Shown: one piece after another, positions 9,102 through 16,218 of the stretch
How the letters are laid out: every line of letters starts with the position of its first letter
Numbering within the stretch: the first letter of the stretch is position 1
NCBI RefSeq assembly: GCF_018069875.1
Contig: NZ_JAGQDF010000001.1
Coordinates: 124,001-188,000 of the forward strand
DNA length: 64,000 nucleotides
From: Ideonella alba
GTDB taxonomy: Bacteria > Pseudomonadota > Gammaproteobacteria > Burkholderiales > Burkholderiaceae_C
Reading direction: 5' to 3'
Position numbers and translations under genes: made by a program
Notes under the pieces: generated by a model
What the model saw: the letters and a program-made list of their open reading frames with translations, nothing else
What the model was told of the DNA's origin: nothing
Database searches by the model: none

Positions 9102-9419
9102 TCAGCCGCCGAACAGGCGCTTGAGCCAGCCCAGCAGGCCACCGCCGCCGCTGGCGGCGGGGGCGGCAGCCACTGGTGCCGGGGCCGGGCGGACCGGCGC
9201 GGGCGCTGCTCGGGCGGCCACGGCGGGTGCCGCGGCACGGGCCGGGGCGGCTGTCGGCGCCGCGGGCTGCGACGCGCGGGCCGCCTGCGCGGCTTGCCAC
9301 TGGGCGTAGTGGCGCTTGAGCACGGCGTCGGTGGGCGGCAGGCCCAGCAGGCGGTTGCGCTCGGTGATGGCATGGCGGCGCAGCACGGCGTCGGTGGGCA
9401 GGTCGTCAGATGCGGACAT
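9102..9419 (-). CDS. Small Ala/Pro-rich protein with duplicated PTDAVL-RH motif
   Basis: A 105-residue protein that I cannot assign to a named family. Residues 8-16 and 29-37 repeat PTDAVLRRH / PTDAVLKRH, giving two copies of a short helix-like unit. The middle (about 45-90) is a low-complexity Ala/Pro/Val/Arg linker, and the C terminus GLLGWLKRLFGG looks like an amphipathic helix. No signal peptide or membrane span is evident. It follows the minus-strand sulfatase by 103 bp and may be co-transcribed with it. The ATG at 9419 opens the duplicated region; the upstream in-frame sequence is part of the sulfatase's shadow. Confidence 0.7.
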   Translation of the reverse strand: MSASDDLPTDAVLRRHAITERNRLLGLPPTDAVLKRHYAQWQAAQAARASQPAAPTAAPARAAAPAVAARAAPAPVRPAPAPVAAAPAASGGGGLLGWLKRLFGG

Positions 9420-9522
9420 CAACTCGTCTCCTCGGTCGCCGGTCGGTGCCGGCTTCATGCTCACCGCGCGGCGCGCGGCCCCGTGCATCTTGCAAGTTGC
9501 AGGCCCACCGCCAACAGGGTTT

Positions 9523-11076
9523 TCACCACTGACCGTAGAACACGCCCGCCTTCTTGTGGTTGTCGGTGCCGCGCTCGATCTGTTCCAGGCTGACCGTGGT
9601 GCGTCGCTTGCGCGCGGCCAGCCAGACCAGGAGCTGCCCTCGGAAGGCCTGGCGCACGCCCTCGGTCGCGGCGGATCGGCCCAGGTCGACGAACTGGTCC
9701 GGGTCGGCCTGCAGGTCGTAGAGCTGCTCGGGCGCGCTCTGCCAGTAGACATAGCGCCAGCGGGCGTTGCGCAGGCTCCAGGCCTGGCATTGGTCCGGCG
9801 CCAGGCCCAGGCGGCGGCGCGCGGCCTTGTAGGCAAAGTCCAGTTCGCTGACCGTGGTGTCGCGCCAGGACGGCAGCGTCTGGCCGCGCGTGAGCGGCAG
9901 CAGGCTGCGGCCCTCGATGCGGTGCTGGGGGATGGCCATGCCCAGCGCATCCAGGATGGTGGGCACCACATCGATGCCCTCGACGAAGCGATCGTCGGTG
10001 CTGCCGCGCGTGGCGTCGGCCGCGGCACTGGGGTCGACGACGATGAAGGGCACGCGCTGCACGGTGTCGTAGAACAGCTCCTTCTCGCCCAGCCAATGGT
10101 CGCCCAGGAAGTCGCCGTGGTCGGCGCAGAAGACGATCAGCGTGTCCTTGAAGCGGCCCTGCTGCTCCAGCGCGTTGAAGAGGCGACCCAGGTGGTGGTC
10201 GAGCTGCTCGATCAGGCCCTGGTAGGCCGGACGCACGGTGCGGATGCAGTCGTCCCGGCTGAAGCTCTGGCTCTCCTCGCTCTGGCGGTAGGCGGCCAGC
10301 ACCGGGTGGGCGTCGATGGTCTCGGCCTCGTTGCGCACCACCGGCAGGCACTGCTCGGGCGTGTAGCGGGCGTGGTAGGGGGCCGGCGCCATGTAGGGCC
10401 AGTGTGGCTTCACATAGCTCAGGTGCAGCACCCAGGGTTGATCGCCCATGCGCCGGATGTAGGCCAGCGCCTGGTCGGTCATGTAGGCGGTTTCGGAATG
10501 CTCTTCGCGCACGCGGGCCGGCAGGTGCACATGGCGCATGTGCCAGCCGCTGACGACCTGGCCGCCCGCATCAACGCCGCTGATGACGTAGTCACTCCAG
10601 GGGTCGGCGCTGTCGTAGCCGTGCGCGCGCAGGAAGGCCGGGTAGCCGCTCTCGGTGCCCGGCGCGTGGTGGCCGTCGTAGCGGTCGATCTCCTCGAAGC
10701 CGCCGCGGGTGAGCAGCGTGTGCAGCTCGGAGCCGCCCTCCAGCTGCAGCCGCGCCAGGCCCTCGTGGTCGACCATCACATGGGTCTTGCCGGCCAGCGC
10801 CAGGTGCAGGCCCTGGCCGCGCAGGTACTCGCCCAGCGTGACCTCGCCCACCGACAGCGGCACACGGTTCCAGGTGGCGCCATGGCTGCTGGGCGTGCGG
10901 CCGGTGTAGTAGCTCATGCGGCTGGGGCCGCAGACGCCGCTGTTGACATAGGCCTGGGTGAAGCGCACGCCGCGGCGCGCCAGCGCGTCAATGTTGGGCG
11001 TGCGCAGGTACGGGTGGCCGGCGCAGGCCAGGTGGTCCCAGCGCAGCTGGTCGGCCATGATGAACAGCACGTTCAT
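9523..11076 (-). CDS. Sulfatase / alkaline-phosphatase-superfamily hydrolase
   Basis: A 517-residue type I sulfatase-like enzyme without a signal peptide, so probably cytoplasmic. It opens MNVLFIMADQLRWDHL with the metal-binding Asp9, and the formylglycine signature is CGPSRMSYYTG (Cys49). The late block FCADHGDFLGDHWLGEKELFY is typical of choline-sulfatase and phosphonate monoester hydrolase relatives. The substrate could be a sulfate ester or phosphonate/phosphate ester. It lies 10 bp downstream of a Bug-type binding protein gene on the same strand, which suggests import and hydrolysis of one organic ester. No maturation enzyme is nearby. Confidence 0.85.
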   Translation of the reverse strand: MNVLFIMADQLRWDHLACAGHPYLRTPNIDALARRGVRFTQAYVNSGVCGPSRMSYYTGRTPSSHGATWNRVPLSVGEVTLGEYLRGQGLHLALAGKTHVMVDHEGLARLQLEGGSELHTLLTRGGFEEIDRYDGHHAPGTESGYPAFLRAHGYDSADPWSDYVISGVDAGGQVVSGWHMRHVHLPARVREEHSETAYMTDQALAYIRRMGDQPWVLHLSYVKPHWPYMAPAPYHARYTPEQCLPVVRNEAETIDAHPVLAAYRQSEESQSFSRDDCIRTVRPAYQGLIEQLDHHLGRLFNALEQQGRFKDTLIVFCADHGDFLGDHWLGEKELFYDTVQRVPFIVVDPSAAADATRGSTDDRFVEGIDVVPTILDALGMAIPQHRIEGRSLLPLTRGQTLPSWRDTTVSELDFAYKAARRRLGLAPDQCQAWSLRNARWRYVYWQSAPEQLYDLQADPDQFVDLGRSAATEGVRQAFRGQLLVWLAARKRRTTVSLEQIERGTDNHKKAGVFYGQW

Positions 11077-11086
11077 CGCTGTCCCC

Positions 11087-12058
11087 TCAATCGGCCGGCT
11101 TGTAGCCCGAGGCGCGGATCGGCGGACCCCAGCGCTCGTAGTCGGCCTTCATGATGGCGGCCAGCTGCGCCGGGCCATGGCCGGTGGGCTCCAGGCCCAT
11201 CTCGACCAGGCGCTTGTGCACGGCCGGGTCGTTGACGGCGGCCGCAGCGGCCTTGGCCAGGCGATCGATCGTGGCCGGCGGCGTGCCGGCCGGGGCGAAC
11301 AGCGCATACCAGGGCTGGGCCACCAGGTCGTAGCCCAGCTGCTTGAAGGTGGGCACCTCAGGGAAGGCCGGGTCGCGCTGCTCGCCGGCCACCGCCAGCA
11401 GCCGCGCCTTGCCTGCGGCCACCAGCGGCTTGATGTCGGCCACCACGGTGGAGGCGGCATTCACCTCGCCCGCCGCCAGCGCCTGCATCGCCGGGGCGGT
11501 GCCCTTGTAGGGCACGTGGGTCATCGTGATGCCGGCCGAGCGCGCGAACATCACGCCGAAGAAATGCGGGATGCTGCCGGCCGCGGCCGAGGCGTAGAAG
11601 CCGTTCTTGTCCGAATCGGCCTTGACCCAGGCCACATAGTCGGCCAGCGTCTTCACCGGCGCCGCCGACTGCACCGCCAGGCCCACCTGGAAGTTGCTCA
11701 GGTGGGCCACCGGCGCGAAGTCCTTGAACGGGTCGTAGCGCAGCTGGCCGGCGTACGAGTGCGGGAAGATCGACATCGTCGCCACCGGCGTCATCAGCAG
11801 CGTCAGGCCATCGGGCGCCGCGGCCTTGACCGCCTCATTGGCGATGCGGCCGCCGGCCCCGGCCTTGTTGTCCACCACCACCGTCTGCTTGAGCGTGCGC
11901 TGCATGTGCTCGGCGACGATGCGGGTCAGCGAATCGCTGGTGGCGCCGGGCGGGTAGCCCACGATCAGCTTGATCGTGCCCTCCTGGGCGCCGGCTGGCA
12001 GCGCGCAGGCCAGCGCGGCGGCGGCCAGCCAGGTGCGGCGGGTGAAACGGTGGCTCAT
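11087..12058 (-). CDS. Bug-type (TTT) periplasmic substrate-binding protein
   Basis: A 323-residue exported protein of the Bug/tripartite tricarboxylate transporter receptor family, which is greatly expanded in Burkholderiales. The signal peptide (1 to about 24) ends ALPAGAQ. The family block KLIVGYPPGATSDSLTRIVA follows, then VVVDNKAGAGGRIANEAV, whose residues bracket the ligand carboxylate in known members. No TctA/TctB membrane genes are present here, so it is an orphan receptor. It is divergent from a MarR-like regulator with a candidate operator between, and is upstream of a sulfatase in the same operon. Confidence 0.9.
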   Translation of the reverse strand: MSHRFTRRTWLAAAALACALPAGAQEGTIKLIVGYPPGATSDSLTRIVAEHMQRTLKQTVVVDNKAGAGGRIANEAVKAAAPDGLTLLMTPVATMSIFPHSYAGQLRYDPFKDFAPVAHLSNFQVGLAVQSAAPVKTLADYVAWVKADSDKNGFYASAAAGSIPHFFGVMFARSAGITMTHVPYKGTAPAMQALAAGEVNAASTVVADIKPLVAAGKARLLAVAGEQRDPAFPEVPTFKQLGYDLVAQPWYALFAPAGTPPATIDRLAKAAAAAVNDPAVHKRLVEMGLEPTGHGPAQLAAIMKADYERWGPPIRASGYKPAD

Positions 12059-12111
12059 GGTGTCTCCTCGTGTGCGCGGTGGCGTTGGCCGCTAATCTAG
12101 GCGCGGCCGGA

Positions 12112-12129
12112 TCAATTGTTGAAATCAAC
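12112..12129. promoter_or_regulatory. Overlapping palindromes, candidate MarR operator
   Basis: Two overlapping dyads, TCAA-TTG-TTGA (12112-12122) and GTTGA-AA-TCAAC (12118-12129), are the only AT-rich sequence in the region between the Bug gene (start 12058) and the divergent MarR-like gene. TAATCT at 12093-12098 could be a -10 box just upstream. The arrangement fits MarR autoregulation. Confidence 0.45.
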
Positions 12130-12146
12130 CATCACCGGGATTCACC

Positions 12147-12659
12147 CTGAGCCTGCGCGAGCCCACCACCCTGGACGACCTGCTGAACTACCGCCTGCTG
12201 CGCCTGTTCGCGCTGGGCGGTGCGCCGGTGGTGCGCCTGCTGGAGGGCCGCTATGGCATTGCCCGGCGCGAATGGCGGCTGCTGGCGCTGCTGGCGGCGC
12301 GCGGGCCAATGTCGCCCTCGGCGCTGGCCGAGGCCGCGCAGCTCGACCGCCCGCGCACCTCGCGCGCCGCCGGCGTGCTGGCGGCCAAGGGCCTGGTTCA
12401 GCGCCAGGCGCAGTCCGGCGATGCGCGCCGCGCGGTGCTGACGCTGACCGAGGCCGGGCACCAGCTGCACGACGATCTTTTCCCGCAGATCGCCGCCATC
12501 AACGCCCGCCTGGTGGCGGTGCTGGATGAGGCACAGCTGGCCGTGCTGGACCAGGCGCTGGCGCAGCTGACCGCGCACGCGCGCCAGCTCAACACCGAGC
12601 TGGCGCAGGACGTGCGCGCCGACCGCCGCGCCGGTGGCAGCCGCCGCATCCGACGCTGA
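12147..12659 (+). CDS. MarR-family regulator with a probable CTG start
   Basis: A winged-helix MarR regulator of about 170 residues. The recognition region is SPSALAEAAQLDRPRTSRAA, followed by the wing (QRQAQSGDARRAVLTLTE). The reading frame is open from 12123 after a TGA at 12120, but has no ATG, GTG or TTG until a GTG at 12228. Starting there would remove the first dimerisation helix (LDDLLNYRLLRLFALGGA). The codon at 12147 is CTG, preceded by GGGA with a 6-nt gap, and the peptide would begin (M)SLREPTTLDDLL, a natural MarR N terminus. I therefore annotate the CTG. A sequencing error or a short GTG form is possible. It likely controls the divergent Bug/sulfatase operon. Confidence 0.7.
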   Translation: MSLREPTTLDDLLNYRLLRLFALGGAPVVRLLEGRYGIARREWRLLALLAARGPMSPSALAEAAQLDRPRTSRAAGVLAAKGLVQRQAQSGDARRAVLTLTEAGHQLHDDLFPQIAAINARLVAVLDEAQLAVLDQALAQLTAHARQLNTELAQDVRADRRAGGSRRIRR

Positions 12660-12677
12660 GCGCTATGCTCACCAGCC

Positions 12678-13217
12678 ATGAATGACATGCCCTTTTCCGC
12701 CGCCCAGGCCGACATGCGCCAGGGCTATCTGGATGGTGCGCCCGGCGTGCTCGCCTCGTCCCTGGCCTGGCTGGTGGCCGCCGGCGTGGCCTGGCAGGTC
12801 TCGGCCCCGGCCGCGGTGCTGACGCTGCTGGCCGGCGGTGCGCTGATCCACCCGGTGGGCGTGCTGCTGGCCCGGGCCCTGGGCCGACGTGGCGCACACA
12901 CGCCCGGCAACCCCCTGGCCAGGCTGGCGGTGGAGGGCACGCTGTGGATGCTGGCCGGCATCGCCGTGGCCTACGGCCTGCAGGTGCTGCGCATCGAGTG
13001 GTTCTTCCCGGCGATGCTGCTGGCCATCGGCGGCCGCTACCTGAGCTTCCAGACCCTGTATGGCTTGCGGGTCTACTGGGTGATGGGTGGCGTGTTGTGC
13101 GTGCTCGGTCTGGGCCTGGCCCTGGCCCGCGCGGCACCGGTGTCCGCGGCGCTGGCCGGCGGCCTGGTGGAGGCGGCCTTCGCCGCCGCCCTCCTGGCTC
13201 AGGCGCGCCGCGGCTGA
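12678..13217 (+). CDS. Small integral membrane protein (DUF7010-like)
   Basis: A 179-residue protein with an N-terminal soluble stretch (MNDMPFSAAQADMRQGYLDG) and about five or six predicted membrane spans. It starts 18 bp after the MarR gene on the same strand, so may be co-transcribed. The opening RQGYLDGAPGVLASSLAWL resembles what I remember of the DUF7010 group; that name is tentative and no function is known. Its 3' end overlaps the convergent VOC gene by 19 bp. Confidence 0.75.
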   Translation: MNDMPFSAAQADMRQGYLDGAPGVLASSLAWLVAAGVAWQVSAPAAVLTLLAGGALIHPVGVLLARALGRRGAHTPGNPLARLAVEGTLWMLAGIAVAYGLQVLRIEWFFPAMLLAIGGRYLSFQTLYGLRVYWVMGGVLCVLGLGLALARAAPVSAALAGGLVEAAFAAALLAQARRG

Positions 13218-13609
13218 TCGTCCTGCGGGGCGTGGCAGGCCACGCCCAGTTTGTTGCCGTCAGGGTCGCGGAAGTAGGCGCCCCAGTAGTGCGGGTGGTA
13301 GTGCGGCCGCAGCCCCGGCGGGCCTTCGCAACGGCCGCCCAGCGCCAGCGCGGTGGCGTGGGCGCGGTTCACCTGCTCGCGCGTGGCGGCCAGCAGTGCC
13401 ACCATCTGGCCGTTGCCGGGCGCGTGTTCGCCCGCGAACGGGTGGCCGATCAGCAGCAGCGGGCGCGGCCCGGGGCTGCTCTGCCAGCCGGCCCAGGGGC
13501 GGCTGCGGTCGACGAAGCGCGGTGCGATCTCCAGCACCTCGGCCAGCGCGCTGTAGAAGCCCAGCGCCCGCTCGAAATCGGTGACGCCGATGAACACATG
13601 GGACAGCAT
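13199..13609 (-). CDS. VOC (glyoxalase/bleomycin-resistance) superfamily protein
   Basis: A 136-residue single VOC module pair. It opens MLSHVFIGVTDFERALGFYS and ends with YFRDPDGNKLGVACH, the usual first and last strands carrying metal ligands (His4 and a late acidic residue). The fold covers dioxygenases, glyoxalases and antibiotic-binding proteins, so no reaction can be assigned. It is divergent from the Rieske oxygenase gene with only 30 bp between starts, a hint of joint regulation. Start ATG at 13609 is fixed by family length. Confidence 0.85.
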   Translation of the reverse strand: MLSHVFIGVTDFERALGFYSALAEVLEIAPRFVDRSRPWAGWQSSPGPRPLLLIGHPFAGEHAPGNGQMVALLAATREQVNRAHATALALGGRCEGPPGLRPHYHPHYWGAYFRDPDGNKLGVACHAPQDDQPRRA

Positions 13610-13639
13610 GGCCTGGCAGTCTACGGGGTAAGCTGGGCC

Positions 13640-14602
13640 ATGGGCCATGAACACGACTGTGCACATCCGCTGCTGCGGGTGGAGGAGCTGGGCGAGGCGC
13701 CGCAGGCGGTGCGCCTGCTGGGTGAGGACTGGGTGGTCTGGCGTGATGGCCAGGGCCAGGCCCGCGCCGCGCGCGACCAGTGCCCGCACCGCGGCGCGCG
13801 GCTGTCGCTGGGCCGCGTCTGCGCGGGGCAGCTGGAGTGCCCCTACCACGGCTGGCGTTTCGACGGCGATGGCCGCTGCGTGGCCATCCCGGCGGTGCCG
13901 GGCTTCACGCCGCCGGCCTCGCATGGCCTGGCGGTGCGGCCGCTGACGGCCTTCGCCGGCTTGTGGTGGCTGTTGCCCACCGACGCGGCGCTGCCGCCGG
14001 CCTTTGCCGCCGAGCACGAGCCACGCCTGCGCAAGCTCACCGTCGGGCCGTTTGATGTGGCCACCAGCGCGCCACGGGTGGTGGAGAACTTCCTCGACAT
14101 GGCGCATTTCGGCTTTGTGCACGAGGGCTGGCTGGGCGAGCGCAGCCATGGCGAGGTGCCGCCCTACCAGGTGGACGTCACCCCCGACGGCCTGCACGCC
14201 CACGGCTGCCGCGCCTGGCAGCCGCGCAGCAACCTGCAGTCCACCGAGGGCTCCTGGGTCGACTACGCCTACCGCGTGCCGGCGCCCTACACGGCGGTGC
14301 TGGAGAAGGCGCCCGATGCGCAGCAGGGCTGGCGTGAAGGCATTGCGCTGTTCATCTGCCCGCGGGACGAGGAACACAGCCGCGCCTGGTTCCGCCTGGC
14401 CGTGCCCGATTGGGATTCCAGCGACGAACAGGTGGCGGCCTTCCAGCACACCATCTTCGCCCAGGACCAGCCGGTGCTGGAGTCGCAGCGGCCGCGCCGC
14501 CTGCCGCTGAGTGGCGAGGTGCACAGCGCCGCCGACCGGATGTCCAGCGCCTACCGGCGTTGGCTGCGCGAGCGGGGGGTGGGCTTCGGCGTCCTGCCCT
14601 GA
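13640..14602 (+). CDS. Rieske non-heme iron oxygenase, oxygenase component
   Basis: A 320-residue oxygenase. The Rieske 2Fe-2S ligands are C48-x-H50 (DQCPHRGA) and C67-x2-H70 (LECPYHGWRFDG). The mononuclear iron site is in ENFLDMAHFGFVHEG with Asp153, His156 and His161. Layout and length fit the vanillate O-demethylase/phenoxybenzoate dioxygenase-like group, which act on aromatic acids by demethylation or hydroxylation. Such enzymes need a ferredoxin reductase partner; none is in the window. The stop is one base before the convergent LanC-like gene. The start at 13640 is the first ATG after a region shared with the divergent promoter. Confidence 0.88.
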   Translation: MGHEHDCAHPLLRVEELGEAPQAVRLLGEDWVVWRDGQGQARAARDQCPHRGARLSLGRVCAGQLECPYHGWRFDGDGRCVAIPAVPGFTPPASHGLAVRPLTAFAGLWWLLPTDAALPPAFAAEHEPRLRKLTVGPFDVATSAPRVVENFLDMAHFGFVHEGWLGERSHGEVPPYQVDVTPDGLHAHGCRAWQPRSNLQSTEGSWVDYAYRVPAPYTAVLEKAPDAQQGWREGIALFICPRDEEHSRAWFRLAVPDWDSSDEQVAAFQHTIFAQDQPVLESQRPRRLPLSGEVHSAADRMSSAYRRWLRERGVGFGVLP

Positions 14603-15820
14603 TCAGGCCAGGTCCAGCGTCGGCACGCCCTGGTAGCGGCCGTCCAGGCACTGGGCCAGCACACAGGCCAGGCCCATGTCGCCGGTCCACAGGCCGTGCC
14701 AGGGCTGGCCGTGCTGTTGCTGCAGGGCCCGCATCTGGCCGATCGCATGCATCGCGAAGGCGCGCGCCCGCTGCAGCCAGCGCGCGTCGCCCTGGCGGGC
14801 ATGCAGCGCCAGCAGCGCCAGCGCGTTGCCGGCCGTGCCGTGGCAGACGCCATGGCCCTTGGCCAGCGGGCCGGCCTGCCAGATGGCTTCGCCAGCGGCC
14901 TCCAGCAGCGCCTCGAACCCGGCGTCAAGGTCCGAGGGCAGGGGGTGCATCGCGCACAGGATGCCCGGGGCGCCATGGCACCACTGCAGCAGGGCCAGCG
15001 CGCCGCCGGGGCGCGGGGTGTACAGGCCGGGCGGCCAGTTGGCCAGCGCGCCCTCGCGCCGCGCGGTGCGGCTCAGCGTGTCGATCGCCAGGGCCTGCAG
15101 CGCGGCGCGCTCGGACGCGGGCAGCCAGGGGCTGGCCAGCAGCAGCGCATGCAGGTTGCCGGCAAAGCCGTGGCCGGCGCCCAGGTAGATCACCTCGCGG
15201 CCATGGATGCCCTGGGTCCACACCTGGCAGCCGCTGTCGTCATGGCGGTGCAGGCCTGCCAGGACGGCGCTGACATTGGCGCGCAGTTCGTCGACGGCGC
15301 GTGGGTCGTTGGCCAGGTGCGCCAGGTGCCAGGCCCCGAGCATCGTGCCCGGGGCGCCCCACAGCGCCTCCTGGCTGGGGTGGTGGCGGTTGGCGGCCGC
15401 CACGGCCAGCAGGCGGCTGGCCGCGTCATCACGGCCGGTCAGCCGCCACTGCACCAGGCGCAGGCCAGCCTCGCCCAGGAACCAGGAGGGCAGGGGCTCG
15501 CCGTTGTCGGGCGCGCGCTGCCAGGCCGCGGCCAGCGCGTCAACGCGCGTCGCCGGGTCCCATGGCAGCGTGGCGTGGCCCTGGCGGCACAGCCACCACA
15601 GCGCCCACAGCAGGCCGGCGCCGCCCAGGTAGAGGCCCTTGAAGCCGCCCTCGGGGGTGTCGCCCTCGTCGTCGCGGGGATGCACGGGCCAGGTGCCGTC
15701 GGGGCGGGCAGCGGCCTCGCAGCTGCTGACGATCTCCTGCACGGTGGCGCGTGCAGCGTCCGCATCCCAGGCCGGTGCGTCCAGCGGCGTGTGTCGTTCG
15801 GGGTGGAAGATCAGGCTCAT
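14603..15820 (-). CDS. LanC-like protein resembling eukaryotic LANCL (zinc, glutathione-type)
   Basis: A 405-residue protein with the seven Gly-rich hairpin motifs of the LanC alpha/alpha-toroid, roughly at residues 63-69, 114-119, 153-158, 212-222, 279-286, 324-331 and 378-383. Predicted zinc ligands are Cys281 (QWCHGAPG), Cys326 and His327 (KGHGVCHGTAGN); His217 in YLGAGHGFAGN matches the catalytic-base motif. The KGxGxCHG form, with Lys321 five residues before the Cys, is a LANCL hallmark rather than a lantibiotic cyclase one. Known LANCLs add glutathione to dehydroamino acids. No LanB/LanM or precursor peptide gene is near. The start at 15820 is fixed by an ATGA overlap with the upstream acetyltransferase. 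Confidence 0.85.
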   Translation of the reverse strand: MSLIFHPERHTPLDAPAWDADAARATVQEIVSSCEAAARPDGTWPVHPRDDEGDTPEGGFKGLYLGGAGLLWALWWLCRQGHATLPWDPATRVDALAAAWQRAPDNGEPLPSWFLGEAGLRLVQWRLTGRDDAASRLLAVAAANRHHPSQEALWGAPGTMLGAWHLAHLANDPRAVDELRANVSAVLAGLHRHDDSGCQVWTQGIHGREVIYLGAGHGFAGNLHALLLASPWLPASERAALQALAIDTLSRTARREGALANWPPGLYTPRPGGALALLQWCHGAPGILCAMHPLPSDLDAGFEALLEAAGEAIWQAGPLAKGHGVCHGTAGNALALLALHARQGDARWLQRARAFAMHAIGQMRALQQQHGQPWHGLWTGDMGLACVLAQCLDGRYQGVPTLDLA

Positions 15821-16218
15821 CCGGGGCGCCATTCCATCAGTCGGTCGGGCGCGGCTGGCGGGCCGAAACCGAAGGGGCGGTACAGCTCGTGGGCGTCGCG
15901 CGTGGCCAGCAGCCAGCGGCGCAGGCCCTGGAGTTCGGGGTGGGTGGTGATCGCGCCCAGCAGCTGGCGGGCCAGACCGCGGCCGCGGTGCGACTCCAGC
16001 ACGTAGACATCGGCCAGGTAGGCGAAGCTGCTGCGGTCAGTGACCACCCGGGCGAAGCCCACCTGGGCGCCATCGTCATAGACGCCAAAGCACATCGAGT
16101 GGGCGATGGCGCGGGCCACCTTCTCGCGGGCGATGCCGGGCGACCAGTAGGAGCGGCTGAGGAAGGCGTGCACCGCGTCCAGGTCGATGCGCGCCGGGTC
16201 GTCGCTGACCTCGATCAT
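15817..16218 (-). CDS. GNAT-family N-acetyltransferase
   Basis: A 133-residue single-domain GNAT. The acetyl-CoA pyrophosphate loop is visible as ESHRGRGLARQLL at about residues 77-89, preceded by the strand YLADVYVLE. The short N-terminal part (DLDAVHAFLSRSYWSPGI) is common in the YjdJ/YitI-like subgroup. It overlaps the GST upstream and the LanC-like gene downstream by 4 bp each, so the three proteins are translationally coupled. The acetyl acceptor is unknown. Confidence 0.88.
   Translation of the reverse strand: MIEVSDDPARIDLDAVHAFLSRSYWSPGIAREKVARAIAHSMCFGVYDDGAQVGFARVVTDRSSFAYLADVYVLESHRGRGLARQLLGAITTHPELQGLRRWLLATRDAHELYRPFGFGPPAAPDRLMEWRPG

Noticed and set aside
9316-11154. A 612-codon plus-strand frame opposite the minus-strand sulfatase
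   Set aside because: No recognisable motif; antisense shadow. The minus-strand sulfatase has the formylglycine signature.
12116-12529. ATG/TTG-starting frame overlapping the MarR gene
   Set aside because: Proline/arginine-rich out-of-frame translation with no fold; the MarR frame is clear despite its unusual start.
14603-15820. Lantibiotic biosynthesis cluster
   Set aside because: LanC-like protein present, but no LanB, LanM, transporter, protease or precursor peptide in the neighbourhood, and the motif form is LANCL-like.
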